From the NCBI RefSeq assembly GCF_000422805.1, contig NZ_KE383922.1, positions 609,772 through 673,771 on the forward strand: DNA of 64,000 nt, given 5' to 3'. The notes under the pieces are model-generated. The model saw nothing but the letters and a program-made list of their open reading frames with translations, was not told where the DNA came from and searched no databases. This DNA is from Nocardioides halotolerans DSM 19273 (lineage in GTDB: Bacteria; Actinomycetota; Actinomycetes; Propionibacteriales; Nocardioidaceae). A program made the translations under genes and the position numbers. Below, piece after piece: positions 23,717 through 33,338 of the stretch (the first letter of the stretch is position 1; the number at the start of each line of letters is the position of its first letter).

Positions 23717-25525
23717 ATGCCCGATCGTTTCCCGAGCCCGTTCGAGGTCGTCACGCCCACCGGTGCGGAGGGCTGGGAGGAGCTCTACGGCTACTCCACC
23801 GTGTTCAGCGAGGACCGGCGCGAGCTCGAGGAGTCGATGTTCTGGTTCATGGACGGGGTGCACACGCCCGAGGCGATCGAGCCCTGGGACGCGACGGTCC
23901 TCGACTTCGCGCTCACCTTCCTGGGCCAGTACACGACCCGGCACTACGTCATCCCCCCGGCGCTGGGCGTCGACATCCGCTACCTCAACGGGCACATGTA
24001 CCTCTCCCCCGTGCCGGTCACCGACCCCGCGGAGATCGAGGCGCGGGTCCCGGAGTTCGCGGAGCGGGCCGGCCACTACTTCGCGAACTGGTCCACGCTC
24101 TACGACGCGTGGATGGACAAGATCAAGGGCGTGATCGCCGAGCTGGAGGCGATCGACTTCCAGCCGTTGCCGCACCGCGAGGACATGTCGGTCATCACCG
24201 AGGGCCGGGGCATCGGCTCGGGCCAGCTGATGATGTTCGAGTACGACAAGCTCGTGCAGCTCACCGCGAAGCTGTGGGCGCACCACTTCGAGTTCCTCAA
24301 CCTCGGCTACGCCGCCTACCTCGACTTCTTCGGCTTCTGCAAGCAGCTGTGGCCCTCCATCCCCGACCAGGCCATCGCGAAGATGGTGGCCGGCATCGAG
24401 GTCGACCTGTTCCGGCCCGACGAGGAGCTGAAGAAGCTGGCCCAGCTCGCGGTCGAGCTCGGCGTCGGCGAACGGATCAGCGGCGTCGCCGCCGACACCC
24501 TGGCCGCGATGGACGGCGACGAGGCCGGCAAGCAGTGGGCGGCCGCGTGGGACGAGGCGCACCACCCGTGGTTCAACTTCTCCTCGGGCTCCGGCTTCTA
24601 CCACTCCGACAAGGTGTGGGCGGAGTACCCCGACATCCCGATGGGGTTCATCGCGTCCTACGTCGCCGCGCTCGGCCGGGGCGAGTCGCTGGCCCGCCCG
24701 ATCGAGGCGATCGAGGCCGAGCGGGACCGGATCGTGGCGGAGTACTCCGAGCTCATCGACGACGACGAGAACCGCGCGACGTTCGACGGCAAGCTCGGGC
24801 TGGCGAGGGTCGTGTTCCCGTACGTCGAGAACCACAACTTCTACGTCGAGCACTGGGGCATGTCGCAGGTCTGGGGCAAGATGCGCCAGCTCGGGCAGCT
24901 GCTCACCGACGCGGGCTTCTTCGGCACGGCCGACGACATCTTCCTGCTGCGCCGCAACGAGGTGCCCGACGCGATCTTCGACTACTTCCACGGCTGGGCG
25001 GTCGGCATCCCGTCGCGCGGCCCGGCGTACTGGGGCCGCGAGATCCCGCGTCGCCAGGCGATCATGCAGGCCCTGCGCTCCTGGTCCGCCCCGCCGGCGC
25101 TCGGCGTCCCGCCGGAGGTGATCACCGAGCCCTTCAGCGTGATGCTCTGGGGCGTCACCTCCGACTCGGTCAAGGCGTGGTTGGGCGGGTCCGACAACCC
25201 CGACGGCACGCTGTCCGGGTTCGCGGCCTCGCCCGGCGTCGCCGAGGGCCCGGCCCGGGTGATCCTCGGCGCCGAGGGCATCAGCGAGCTCCAGGAGGGC
25301 GAGATCCTGGTCGCGCCCCTGACCGCGCCGTCGTGGGCGCCGGTGTTCGGCAAGATCGCGGCGACCGTCACCGACGTCGGCGGGATCATGAGCCACGCCG
25401 CCATCGTGTGCCGCGAGTACGGCCTGCCTGCCGTCACCGGCACCGCCTTCGCCACCAAGAACATCAAGACCGGCCAGCGGCTGAGCGTCGACGGCAACAC
25501 CGGTCAAGTGACGGTCCTCGACTGA
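23717..25525 (+). CDS. PEP-utilizing-enzyme mobile-domain aryl-phosphotransferase subunit
   Basis: 602 aa; ATG at 23717 preceded by GAGGAGA. The C-terminal 80 residues are a phosphohistidine swivelling domain with catalytic His560 in GGIMSHAAIVCREYGLPAVTGT. The first roughly 500 residues lack P-loop or ATP-grasp motifs, are rich in aromatic residues (VENHNFYVEHWGMSQVWGK, GSGFYHSDKVW) and probably form the acceptor-binding domain. Size and order match the larger subunit of phenylphosphate synthase and its CreHI-type relatives. It lies 30 bp after the ATP-binding subunit and 48 bp before the Rieske oxygenase, in one operon under IclR control. Confidence 0.82.
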   Translation: MPDRFPSPFEVVTPTGAEGWEELYGYSTVFSEDRRELEESMFWFMDGVHTPEAIEPWDATVLDFALTFLGQYTTRHYVIPPALGVDIRYLNGHMYLSPVPVTDPAEIEARVPEFAERAGHYFANWSTLYDAWMDKIKGVIAELEAIDFQPLPHREDMSVITEGRGIGSGQLMMFEYDKLVQLTAKLWAHHFEFLNLGYAAYLDFFGFCKQLWPSIPDQAIAKMVAGIEVDLFRPDEELKKLAQLAVELGVGERISGVAADTLAAMDGDEAGKQWAAAWDEAHHPWFNFSSGSGFYHSDKVWAEYPDIPMGFIASYVAALGRGESLARPIEAIEAERDRIVAEYSELIDDDENRATFDGKLGLARVVFPYVENHNFYVEHWGMSQVWGKMRQLGQLLTDAGFFGTADDIFLLRRNEVPDAIFDYFHGWAVGIPSRGPAYWGREIPRRQAIMQALRSWSAPPALGVPPEVITEPFSVMLWGVTSDSVKAWLGGSDNPDGTLSGFAASPGVAEGPARVILGAEGISELQEGEILVAPLTAPSWAPVFGKIAATVTDVGGIMSHAAIVCREYGLPAVTGTAFATKNIKTGQRLSVDGNTGQVTVLD

Positions 25526-25573
25526 CCCGCCCGTGCTGCTGGACCTGCCTGCCCGCCCGAGAAGGAGAACGAG

Positions 25574-26827
25574 TTGCTCACCGCCGAGCAGAACGACGAG
25601 CTGACCGACATCGCGCCCGGCACGCCCATGGGCGAGCTGCTGCGCCGCTACTGGTACCCCGTCGCCTTCACCCGCGAGCTCGAGGAGTTCCCCGTCAAGC
25701 ACACGCGGCTGCTGGGCGAGGACTGGGCTGTCTACAAGACGGTCTCGGGGCGCTACGGCATCGTGCCGGAGGCCTGCCCCCACCGCCGGGCGTCGATGGC
25801 CTACGGCGTCGTGGAGTCCAACGGCATCCGCTGCCCGTACCACGGCTGGCTCTTCGGCCTCGACGGGGAGTGCCTCGAGCAGCCCGCGGAGCGCGACGAG
25901 ACCAACTTCCGCGACCGGGTGCGGGTCAAGGCCGGCAAGGTCGAGGAGATGGGCGGGCTGGTGTGGGCCTACGTCGGGCCCGACACCGAGGAGCAGCCGG
26001 CACCGGAGCTGCCGCGATTCGACGTGTTCGTGATGGACGGCGTGCGCGACATCGGCTGGGCCGACCTGCCGTGCAACTTCGTCCAGATCATGGAGAACGC
26101 CGTCGACCCGCACCACGTGGAGTTCCTCCACGGGCGCTACTTCCAGTTCATGGGCCAGCAGCAGGGCTTCGAGGCCCCCGCGTCGTTCGCAAAGAAGCAC
26201 GTCAAGGTCGGCTTCGACGCCTTCGAGTGGGGCATCATCAAGCGCCGCGTCGTGGAGGGTGCCACCGAGGAGGACGACGACTGGGCGGTCGGCCACCCGC
26301 TGGTCTTCCCCTACAACATGCGCGTCGGCGGAGCGAACATCGAGCAGATGCAGATCCGGGTGCCGATCGACCGCACCACCACGCGGTTCATGCTCTACTC
26401 CGTGCACGCGCCGGAGGGCATCGACTTCCCGGAGCAGCCCGTCGTCCCGGACTACCAGATCCCGGTCTTCACCGACGACGGCCGGCACCGCACCGACTAC
26501 GTCGAGGGCCAGGACATCATGGCCTGGGTGACCCAGGGCGCGATCACCGACCGTACGGTCGAGCACCTCGGCCGCTCCGACGTCGGCGTCACGATGCTGC
26601 GGCGCATGTTCAAGGCGGAGATGGCCAGAGTGGAGCGCGGCGAGGACCCGCTCGGCACCATCCGCGAGGCGCACGAGCGCATCGACCTGCCGTGCGAGAA
26701 GAACAAGTTCGACGCCGGCCCGCAGTTCGCGCTCGACTTCATCGACATGGCGTCGAGCCGGTTCAGCCCGCAGGCCGACGCCCTGAAGAAGCTGCACATC
26801 CAGGCGTGGGAGCGCCGGCAGAAGTGA
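25574..26827 (+). CDS. Rieske non-heme iron oxygenase, alpha subunit (phthalate-dioxygenase-like)
   Basis: 417 aa from a TTG at 25574 with GAAGGAG six bases upstream. Rieske ligands are Cys68/His70 (ACPHRRASM) and Cys87/His90 (CPYHGW). The mononuclear iron site shows Asp178-x2-His181-x4-His186 in ENAVDPHHVEFLHGRYF. The N-terminal LTAEQNDELTDIAPGTPMGELLRRYW is typical of the phthalate 4,5-dioxygenase/vanillate demethylase group. No beta subunit is present, consistent with alpha-only trimers. The likely reductase is at 17.1-18.1 kb. Placement straight after the aryl-phosphotransferase pair suggests hydroxylation of a phosphorylated phenol; a demethylase role is the main alternative. Confidence 0.9.
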   Translation: MLTAEQNDELTDIAPGTPMGELLRRYWYPVAFTRELEEFPVKHTRLLGEDWAVYKTVSGRYGIVPEACPHRRASMAYGVVESNGIRCPYHGWLFGLDGECLEQPAERDETNFRDRVRVKAGKVEEMGGLVWAYVGPDTEEQPAPELPRFDVFVMDGVRDIGWADLPCNFVQIMENAVDPHHVEFLHGRYFQFMGQQQGFEAPASFAKKHVKVGFDAFEWGIIKRRVVEGATEEDDDWAVGHPLVFPYNMRVGGANIEQMQIRVPIDRTTTRFMLYSVHAPEGIDFPEQPVVPDYQIPVFTDDGRHRTDYVEGQDIMAWVTQGAITDRTVEHLGRSDVGVTMLRRMFKAEMARVERGEDPLGTIREAHERIDLPCEKNKFDAGPQFALDFIDMASSRFSPQADALKKLHIQAWERRQK

Positions 26828-26834
26828 GGCCTGC

Positions 26835-27107
26835 GTGAGCAGTCGGCCGCGCGGCGTCGACCAGTCCTTCGGGCTGGACGTCGGGCGCGGCTACTTCCCG
26901 GTCGACGCCGACTCGCACCGCCGCGACGTACCGCGCTTCTGCCCGGCCTGCGCCGCTCCCCTCGGCCTGGCGGACGGCGGTCGCGGGCTCGCGGTGGAGT
27001 ACTGGGTAGGCGGCGACCGGGTGTTCGTCTGCTACTGCGGCAGCTGCGGCTGGAGCGGTGACGTCGTGCTGGCCGACCGGGTGCTCGGGCACGAGGCGGC
27101 GGAGTGA
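26835..27107 (+). CDS. Small zinc-ribbon-like protein
   Basis: 90 aa from a GTG at 26835. Two Cys pairs, CPAC near residue 36 and CYCGSC near 66-71, make a likely zinc ribbon. The rest is RPRGVDQSFGLDVGRGYFPVDADSHRR and YWVGGDRVFVCYCGSCGWSGDVVLADRV. It starts 7 bp after the Rieske oxygenase stop and ends 9 bp before a convergent gene, so it is the last gene of the phosphotransferase/oxygenase operon. Not recognised; it could be an assembly or regulatory partner of the oxygenase. Confidence 0.65.
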   Translation: MSSRPRGVDQSFGLDVGRGYFPVDADSHRRDVPRFCPACAAPLGLADGGRGLAVEYWVGGDRVFVCYCGSCGWSGDVVLADRVLGHEAAE

Positions 27108-27116
27108 CCCGGGCGC

Positions 27117-28997
27117 CTACGCCGGGACGTCGTCGATGAACTGGGTGCGGTAGAGGTCGGCGTAGAGCCCGCCCTCGCGCATCAGCTGCGCGTGGGTGCC
27201 GGACTGGACGATCCGGCCGTCGTCGACGACGAGGATCAGGTCGGCGTTGCGGACCGTCGACAGCCGGTGCGCGATGACCAGCGAGGTGCGGCCCTCGAGG
27301 GCGGCGTCGAGCGCCCGCTGGACGGCCGCCTCGGACTCTGAGTCGAGGTGGGCGGTGGCCTCGTCGAGCACGACGATCGCGGGCGCCTTGAGCAGCAGGC
27401 GCGCGATCGCGAGCCGCTGCCGCTCGCCGCCGGAGAGCCGGTAGCCCCGGTCGCCGACCACGGTGTCGAGGCCGTCGGGCAGGGCGCGGACCAGCGTCGC
27501 GATCTGGGCGGCCTCGAGCGCCGCCCACACCTCGCGGTCGCCGGATCCGGGGTTGGCGTAGAGGAGGTTGGTGCGGATCGTGTCGTGGAACATGTGGGCG
27601 TCCTGGGTGACGTAGCCGACGACGTCCTCGAGCGACTGGAGCGTCACGTCGCGCACGTCGTGGCCGCCGACGCGGACCGCACCCTCGTCGACGTCGTAGA
27701 GCCGGGCGACGAGGTGGGTGATCGTCGTCTTGCCGGCCCCGGACGGTCCGACCAGGGCGATCATCTCGCCCGGCTCGGCCACGAACGTGACGTCGTGCAG
27801 CACCCGCACGTGGTCGCGCGACTCGACGCGGGCCACCGCCTCGAGCGAGGCGAGCGACACCTCGTCCGCCCTGGGGTAGGTGAAGGCGACGTGCTCGAAC
27901 TCCAGCCGGCCCGCGGTCGGCGGCAGCACGACGGCGTCCGGCTTCTCCTCGATCAGGCTCGGCAGGTCAAGCACCTCGAAGACCCGCTCGAAGCTGACCA
28001 GGGCGGTCATCACGTCGATGCGGACGTTGGAGAGCCCCTGGAGCGGGCCGAGCAGCCGGAGCAGCAGCGTGGCCAGCGCGAGCATGGTGCCGACGGTCAG
28101 GCTGTTGCTGATCGCGAGCTGGCCGCCGACGCCGTAGACCAGGGCCGTCGCCAGCGCCGGCACGAGCATCATCGCCGCGCCGAACACCCGGGTGACGAGT
28201 GAGATGCGGACACCGAGGTCGCGCACCACCGCCGCCTTGTCGGCGAACAGCGCGTCCTCCTCGCCACGGCGACCGAACAGCTTGAGCAGCATCGCCCCGC
28301 CGACGTTGAACCGCTCGGTCATCACGTTGCCGAGGTCGGCGTTGCCGTCCATCTGGCGGCGGGTCAGCCCGGCCAGCCGCCCGCTGACGAACCGGCTCAC
28401 CAGGAAGAGCAGCGGGAACAGCGCGAGGCACAGCAGCGTGACCTGCCAGCTCAGCGCCAGCATGGTGACGCCCACGACCACCACGGCGATCGTGTTGGCG
28501 ACGGTGCTCGACAGCGTCGAGGTGAAGGCCCGCTGGGCGCCGATCACGTCGTTGTTGAGGCGGCTCACGAGCGCGCCGGTCTGGGTGCGGGTGAAGAACG
28601 CCAGCGACTGCCGCTGCACGTGGCCGAAGACCTGCGTGCGCAGGTCGTAGATGAGGCCCTCGCCGATCCGGCTCGACAGCCACCCGCCGAGGACGCTGAG
28701 CACGGCGCTGAACACCGCGACCCCTGCCATGGCGAGCGCGAGCCAGGTGACCAGCGCGCGGTCGTCCTTGAGGATGCCGTCGTCGACGATCCGCTGCACC
28801 AGCAGCGGGATCACCACGACCATCGCCGCGTCGACGACCGTGATCGCCAGGAAGCCGGTGATGAGGGCCCGGTGCGGGCCGGCGAACCGCAGCACCCGGC
28901 CGACCGTGCGCCGGTCGATGCGGTTGTTGACGACGGAGCGGTCGGAACGCAGATGGCGCCAGGCCACGCCCGCGCCCGGGCCGTGCATCCCTGACAT
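27117..28997 (-). CDS. ABC transporter, fused permease and ATPase (exporter type)
   Basis: 626 aa. A six-helix type-I exporter membrane domain occupies about residues 30-330, then an NBD with Walker A GPSGAGKTT, Q-loop VGYVTQDAHMF, signature RLSGGERQRLAIARLL, Walker B IVVLDEATAHLDSE and H-loop IAHRLST. The start is the ATG at 28995-28997; upstream in-frame sequence belongs to other genes. It probably works as a homodimer exporting lipid or drug-like substrates. It lies 5 bp downstream of a crotonase gene. Substrate unknown. Confidence 0.9.
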   Translation of the reverse strand: MSGMHGPGAGVAWRHLRSDRSVVNNRIDRRTVGRVLRFAGPHRALITGFLAITVVDAAMVVVIPLLVQRIVDDGILKDDRALVTWLALAMAGVAVFSAVLSVLGGWLSSRIGEGLIYDLRTQVFGHVQRQSLAFFTRTQTGALVSRLNNDVIGAQRAFTSTLSSTVANTIAVVVVGVTMLALSWQVTLLCLALFPLLFLVSRFVSGRLAGLTRRQMDGNADLGNVMTERFNVGGAMLLKLFGRRGEEDALFADKAAVVRDLGVRISLVTRVFGAAMMLVPALATALVYGVGGQLAISNSLTVGTMLALATLLLRLLGPLQGLSNVRIDVMTALVSFERVFEVLDLPSLIEEKPDAVVLPPTAGRLEFEHVAFTYPRADEVSLASLEAVARVESRDHVRVLHDVTFVAEPGEMIALVGPSGAGKTTITHLVARLYDVDEGAVRVGGHDVRDVTLQSLEDVVGYVTQDAHMFHDTIRTNLLYANPGSGDREVWAALEAAQIATLVRALPDGLDTVVGDRGYRLSGGERQRLAIARLLLKAPAIVVLDEATAHLDSESEAAVQRALDAALEGRTSLVIAHRLSTVRNADLILVVDDGRIVQSGTHAQLMREGGLYADLYRTQFIDDVPA

Positions 28998-29002
28998 CTG
29001 GA

Positions 29003-29797
29003 CTACTCCTGACTCTGGCTCTGCATCAACGCGGCGAGCTCGCGGAACCGGCGCACCTGCGCCTCCCGCTCGAGCCGCCGCTGGGTCTCGAGGTCCTGCT
29101 CCGCCGCCGACTGGAGCAGCGCCTTGGTCTCGACGACCGCGCCGGCGACGTGGGCGGTGAGTGCCTGGGCGAGGTCTGCGACCGTCGGGTCCAGCCGGTC
29201 GACCGGGACGGCGGTCAGCGCCAGCCCGATGCTCACGGCCTCGTCGGCCGCCACCACGCGGGTCGTCGCGCAGATCTCCAGCGCTCGTTGGTAGCCAACC
29301 GCCTCGACCAGCGGCTTTGTTCCCGTGAGATCGGGCACCAGCCCGAGCGCAGGCTCCTTCATCGAGAACTGGGCGTCGTCGGCGACCACCCGCAGGTCGC
29401 AGCTCAACGCCAGCTGGAAGCCCGCCCCGATGGCGTGGCCCTGCACCGCCGCGATGCTCACGAACCTCGGGTCGCGCAGCCAGGTGAAGCCCCGCTGGTA
29501 GCCCTCGATGGCGGCACTGGCCTCGGCGTCGTCGAGCTGCAGCAACCGCGCGACGTCGCCCCCGGCCGGGTCGAGCATGGCCCGGTCGAGGCCTGCGCTG
29601 AAGCTCTGCCCGGCTCCCCTGACGACGACGACCCGCGTCGTCGCCGGCAGCTGCTCGCCGATCGCCGCCAGCGCCGCCCACATCGCGGGCGTCTGCGCGT
29701 TGCGCACCTCCGGCCGGCTCAGCGTCACGGTCGCCACCGCGTCGCTGACGTCGAAGTGCAGCCCCGCAGCGGTGATCTCGTCGGCACTCAGGCTCAT
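29003..29797 (-). CDS. Enoyl-CoA hydratase/isomerase (crotonase) family protein with one altered catalytic residue
   Basis: 264 aa crotonase fold with CoA-site motifs (SRPEVRNAQT, AGQSFSAGLD) and oxyanion glycines (GHAIGAGFQLALSCDL). In rat-type hydratases two Glu residues act in water addition. Here the first aligns with Gln128 (GAGFQLA) while the second is retained as Glu148 (SMKEPALG). The protein may therefore be an isomerase or another crotonase rather than a classic hydratase. It is followed after 5 bp by the ABC exporter and lies 32 bp downstream of the ABC-F gene. Confidence 0.82.
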   Translation of the reverse strand: MSLSADEITAAGLHFDVSDAVATVTLSRPEVRNAQTPAMWAALAAIGEQLPATTRVVVVRGAGQSFSAGLDRAMLDPAGGDVARLLQLDDAEASAAIEGYQRGFTWLRDPRFVSIAAVQGHAIGAGFQLALSCDLRVVADDAQFSMKEPALGLVPDLTGTKPLVEAVGYQRALEICATTRVVAADEAVSIGLALTAVPVDRLDPTVADLAQALTAHVAGAVVETKALLQSAAEQDLETQRRLEREAQVRRFRELAALMQSQSQE

Positions 29798-29829
29798 GCG
29801 CCGAGCGTAGGTGGTGCCTCCGACGCCGC

Positions 29830-31428
<1,599 letters not shown>

Positions 31429-31499
31429 GGCTGATCAAGGGTACGGGTCAGGGTGTCCGGGCCCGGTATCGGCGGCCCCTCAACCACTAGGGTGAGCCC

Positions 31500-32408
31500 G
31501 TGCGCTTCAACCCCAAGGCCGACATCAGCGGCGGCCGCGTCACCGACGTCCGTGGCGGCGGTGGTGGCGGGATGGGCAACCTCCCGATCGGTGGCATCAC
31601 CGGTGGCGGGATCGGCACCACGATCGTCGTGATCATCATCTTCCTGATCGTGCAGTTCGCCGGGGGCGGTGGCGGGTCCGGCGCCGGGTCCGGCGGCCCC
31701 GCCGAGACCACCGACCGCTACGAACAGTGCAAGACGGGCGCGGACGCCAACCGCAGCGAGGACTGCGCCCGCCGTGCGGTGGAGCTCTCCCTGGAGAACT
31801 ACTGGGCCAAGGTGCTGCCCCAGCAGACCGGCAAGCAGCTGCGCCCGACCCAGGTGGTCACCTTCACCGGCGGGACGTCGACCGGCTGCGGCAGCGCCAG
31901 CGCCGACGTCGGGCCGTTCTACTGCCCCACCGACCAGACCATCTACCTCGACACGACCTTCTTCAAGGACGTCCTCGAGGGTCAGCTCGGGGGGCGTGGC
32001 GGCGACTTCGTCGAGCCCTACGTGATCGGGCACGAGTTCGGCCACCACATCCAGAACCTGCTCGGCACGATGGGCCAGGTCCGCACCCAGTCCGGCCCCA
32101 CCAGCGACTCGGTGCGTCTCGAGCTCCAGGCCGACTGCTACGCCGGCATGTGGACCAAGGGAGCGACCAGCACGACCGACAAGAGCGGCGTCCGGATCTT
32201 CGAGTCGATCGACGAGGGCGACATCACCGAGGCGCTCGACTCGGCGAAGGCCGTCGGCGACGACCGGATCCAGAAGCAGGGCGGCGGCGACGTCAACAAG
32301 GAGCAGTGGACGCACGGCTCCTCGCAGCAGCGCACCCGCTGGTTCACCACCGGCTACCAGGCCACCAGCATCAAGCAGTGCGACACGTTCGCCACCAACA
32401 ACCTGTAG
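31500..32408 (+). CDS. Neutral zinc metallopeptidase, YpfJ/KPN_02809 family
   Basis: 302 aa from a GTG at 31500. A glycine-rich N-terminus precedes one transmembrane helix (about residues 40-58). The extracytoplasmic domain contains VIGHEFGHHIQ near residue 177 (His-Glu-x2-His zinc site) and LELQADCYAGMW, the downstream metal ligand region. Four Cys residues may form disulfides outside the membrane. The substrate of this family is unknown. It is divergent from the ABC-F gene. Confidence 0.88.
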   Translation: MRFNPKADISGGRVTDVRGGGGGGMGNLPIGGITGGGIGTTIVVIIIFLIVQFAGGGGGSGAGSGGPAETTDRYEQCKTGADANRSEDCARRAVELSLENYWAKVLPQQTGKQLRPTQVVTFTGGTSTGCGSASADVGPFYCPTDQTIYLDTTFFKDVLEGQLGGRGGDFVEPYVIGHEFGHHIQNLLGTMGQVRTQSGPTSDSVRLELQADCYAGMWTKGATSTTDKSGVRIFESIDEGDITEALDSAKAVGDDRIQKQGGGDVNKEQWTHGSSQQRTRWFTTGYQATSIKQCDTFATNNL

Positions 32409-32416
32409 CGGCCGCC

Positions 32417-33328
32417 CTACGACCCGACGAGGTCCTCGATCTGCGGGAACTGCCGCTGCAGCGACCGGAGGTACGGCGCCACGGCGGGGTGCCGGTACTT
32501 CCCCGCGAGCGCGCCCTCCCCGCCCGCGACCCTGGCCAGCGCCCACTCGGCCCGGCTGAGGGCGGTGAGCACGGCGGTCACCCTCGCACCCTGTGCGACC
32601 TGCTCGCGCGTCGCCGTACCGTCGGGCAGGCCGAGCAGATAGGCGTCGAGCAACGGCTCGAACTCCTCGCGCGCACCGAGCATGAGCAGCCCGAGGTCGG
32701 CCCCGACCGGCCCGTGCCCGAGGCTGCCCCAGTCGATCGCGACCACGTCGTCGTCCTCACGGCCCGGGAGGTTCGCCGGCGCCGGGTCTCCGTGCTGGGC
32801 CACCTGCGGCAGCGCGTCGAGCTCGTCGAGCAGGGTGCTCCGGCGGCGCCAGAGGTGGTCTGCGACGTCGGCGACGGTCGTCCGGGCCAGCGTCGGCCAG
32901 CCGCCCCGGCGCTCCGCCCGGGCGAGCCGGTCGCGCAGCTGGTCGCGCGCCAGCCACAGGTGCTCGCCGAGGTCGACGGCGGCGAACCGACCGAGCGAGA
33001 CCGCGCAGAAGAGGCCGCTGTTCGCCGCGTCCTCGACCCAGTCCGCGACCAGGGTGATGCCCTCGGCGTCCTCCTCGACCGAGGTCAGCCGGGGCGCGCG
33101 GAGGCCCGGCGTCGTCTCGAGCCCCACCCGCGCGGTGACGACGTCGGCGGCGCGGCGCCAGTAGGCGAAGTGCCGCGGGTCGCTCAGCTCGGCGGGGTCG
33201 TCGCCCGCCGGTGCCGCCAGCCGCTTGACGACCACGGGGCGGCCTCCGAGGACGGTGCGCCACACGCCCACGGTGGAGGTCCCGGTGCCGCTCCGCAGGG
33301 CGAGCCAGCCGGGCTCGGGCTGCCACAT
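32417..33328 (-). CDS. Aminoglycoside phosphotransferase-family (APH-like) kinase
   Basis: 303 aa from the ATG at 33326-33328 (MWQPEPGWLAL). Protein-kinase-like fold with the APH catalytic loop QHGDPAPANL (His-x-Asp-x4-Asn) and a metal-binding Asp in VAIDWGSLG. VVVKRL contains the ATP-anchoring Lys. Such proteins phosphorylate small molecules; only a minority are antibiotic resistance enzymes, and nothing here indicates resistance. It is 10 bp downstream of the ABC permease gene. Confidence 0.82.
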   Translation of the reverse strand: MWQPEPGWLALRSGTGTSTVGVWRTVLGGRPVVVKRLAAPAGDDPAELSDPRHFAYWRRAADVVTARVGLETTPGLRAPRLTSVEEDAEGITLVADWVEDAANSGLFCAVSLGRFAAVDLGEHLWLARDQLRDRLARAERRGGWPTLARTTVADVADHLWRRRSTLLDELDALPQVAQHGDPAPANLPGREDDDVVAIDWGSLGHGPVGADLGLLMLGAREEFEPLLDAYLLGLPDGTATREQVAQGARVTAVLTALSRAEWALARVAGGEGALAGKYRHPAVAPYLRSLQRQFPQIEDLVGS

Positions 33329-33338
33329 GACCCGGACG

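Noticed and set aside
21863..26797. A 1644-codon open frame on the minus strand antisense to the PEP-synthase-like and Rieske genes
   Set aside because: Stop codons are rare in any frame of such GC-rich DNA. The product is Arg/His/Val/Asp-rich with no domain sense, while the opposite strand carries three well-conserved enzymes with ribosome sites.
32417..33328. Aminoglycoside resistance gene
   Set aside because: Only the general APH kinase motifs are present; the family is broad and there is no resistance context.
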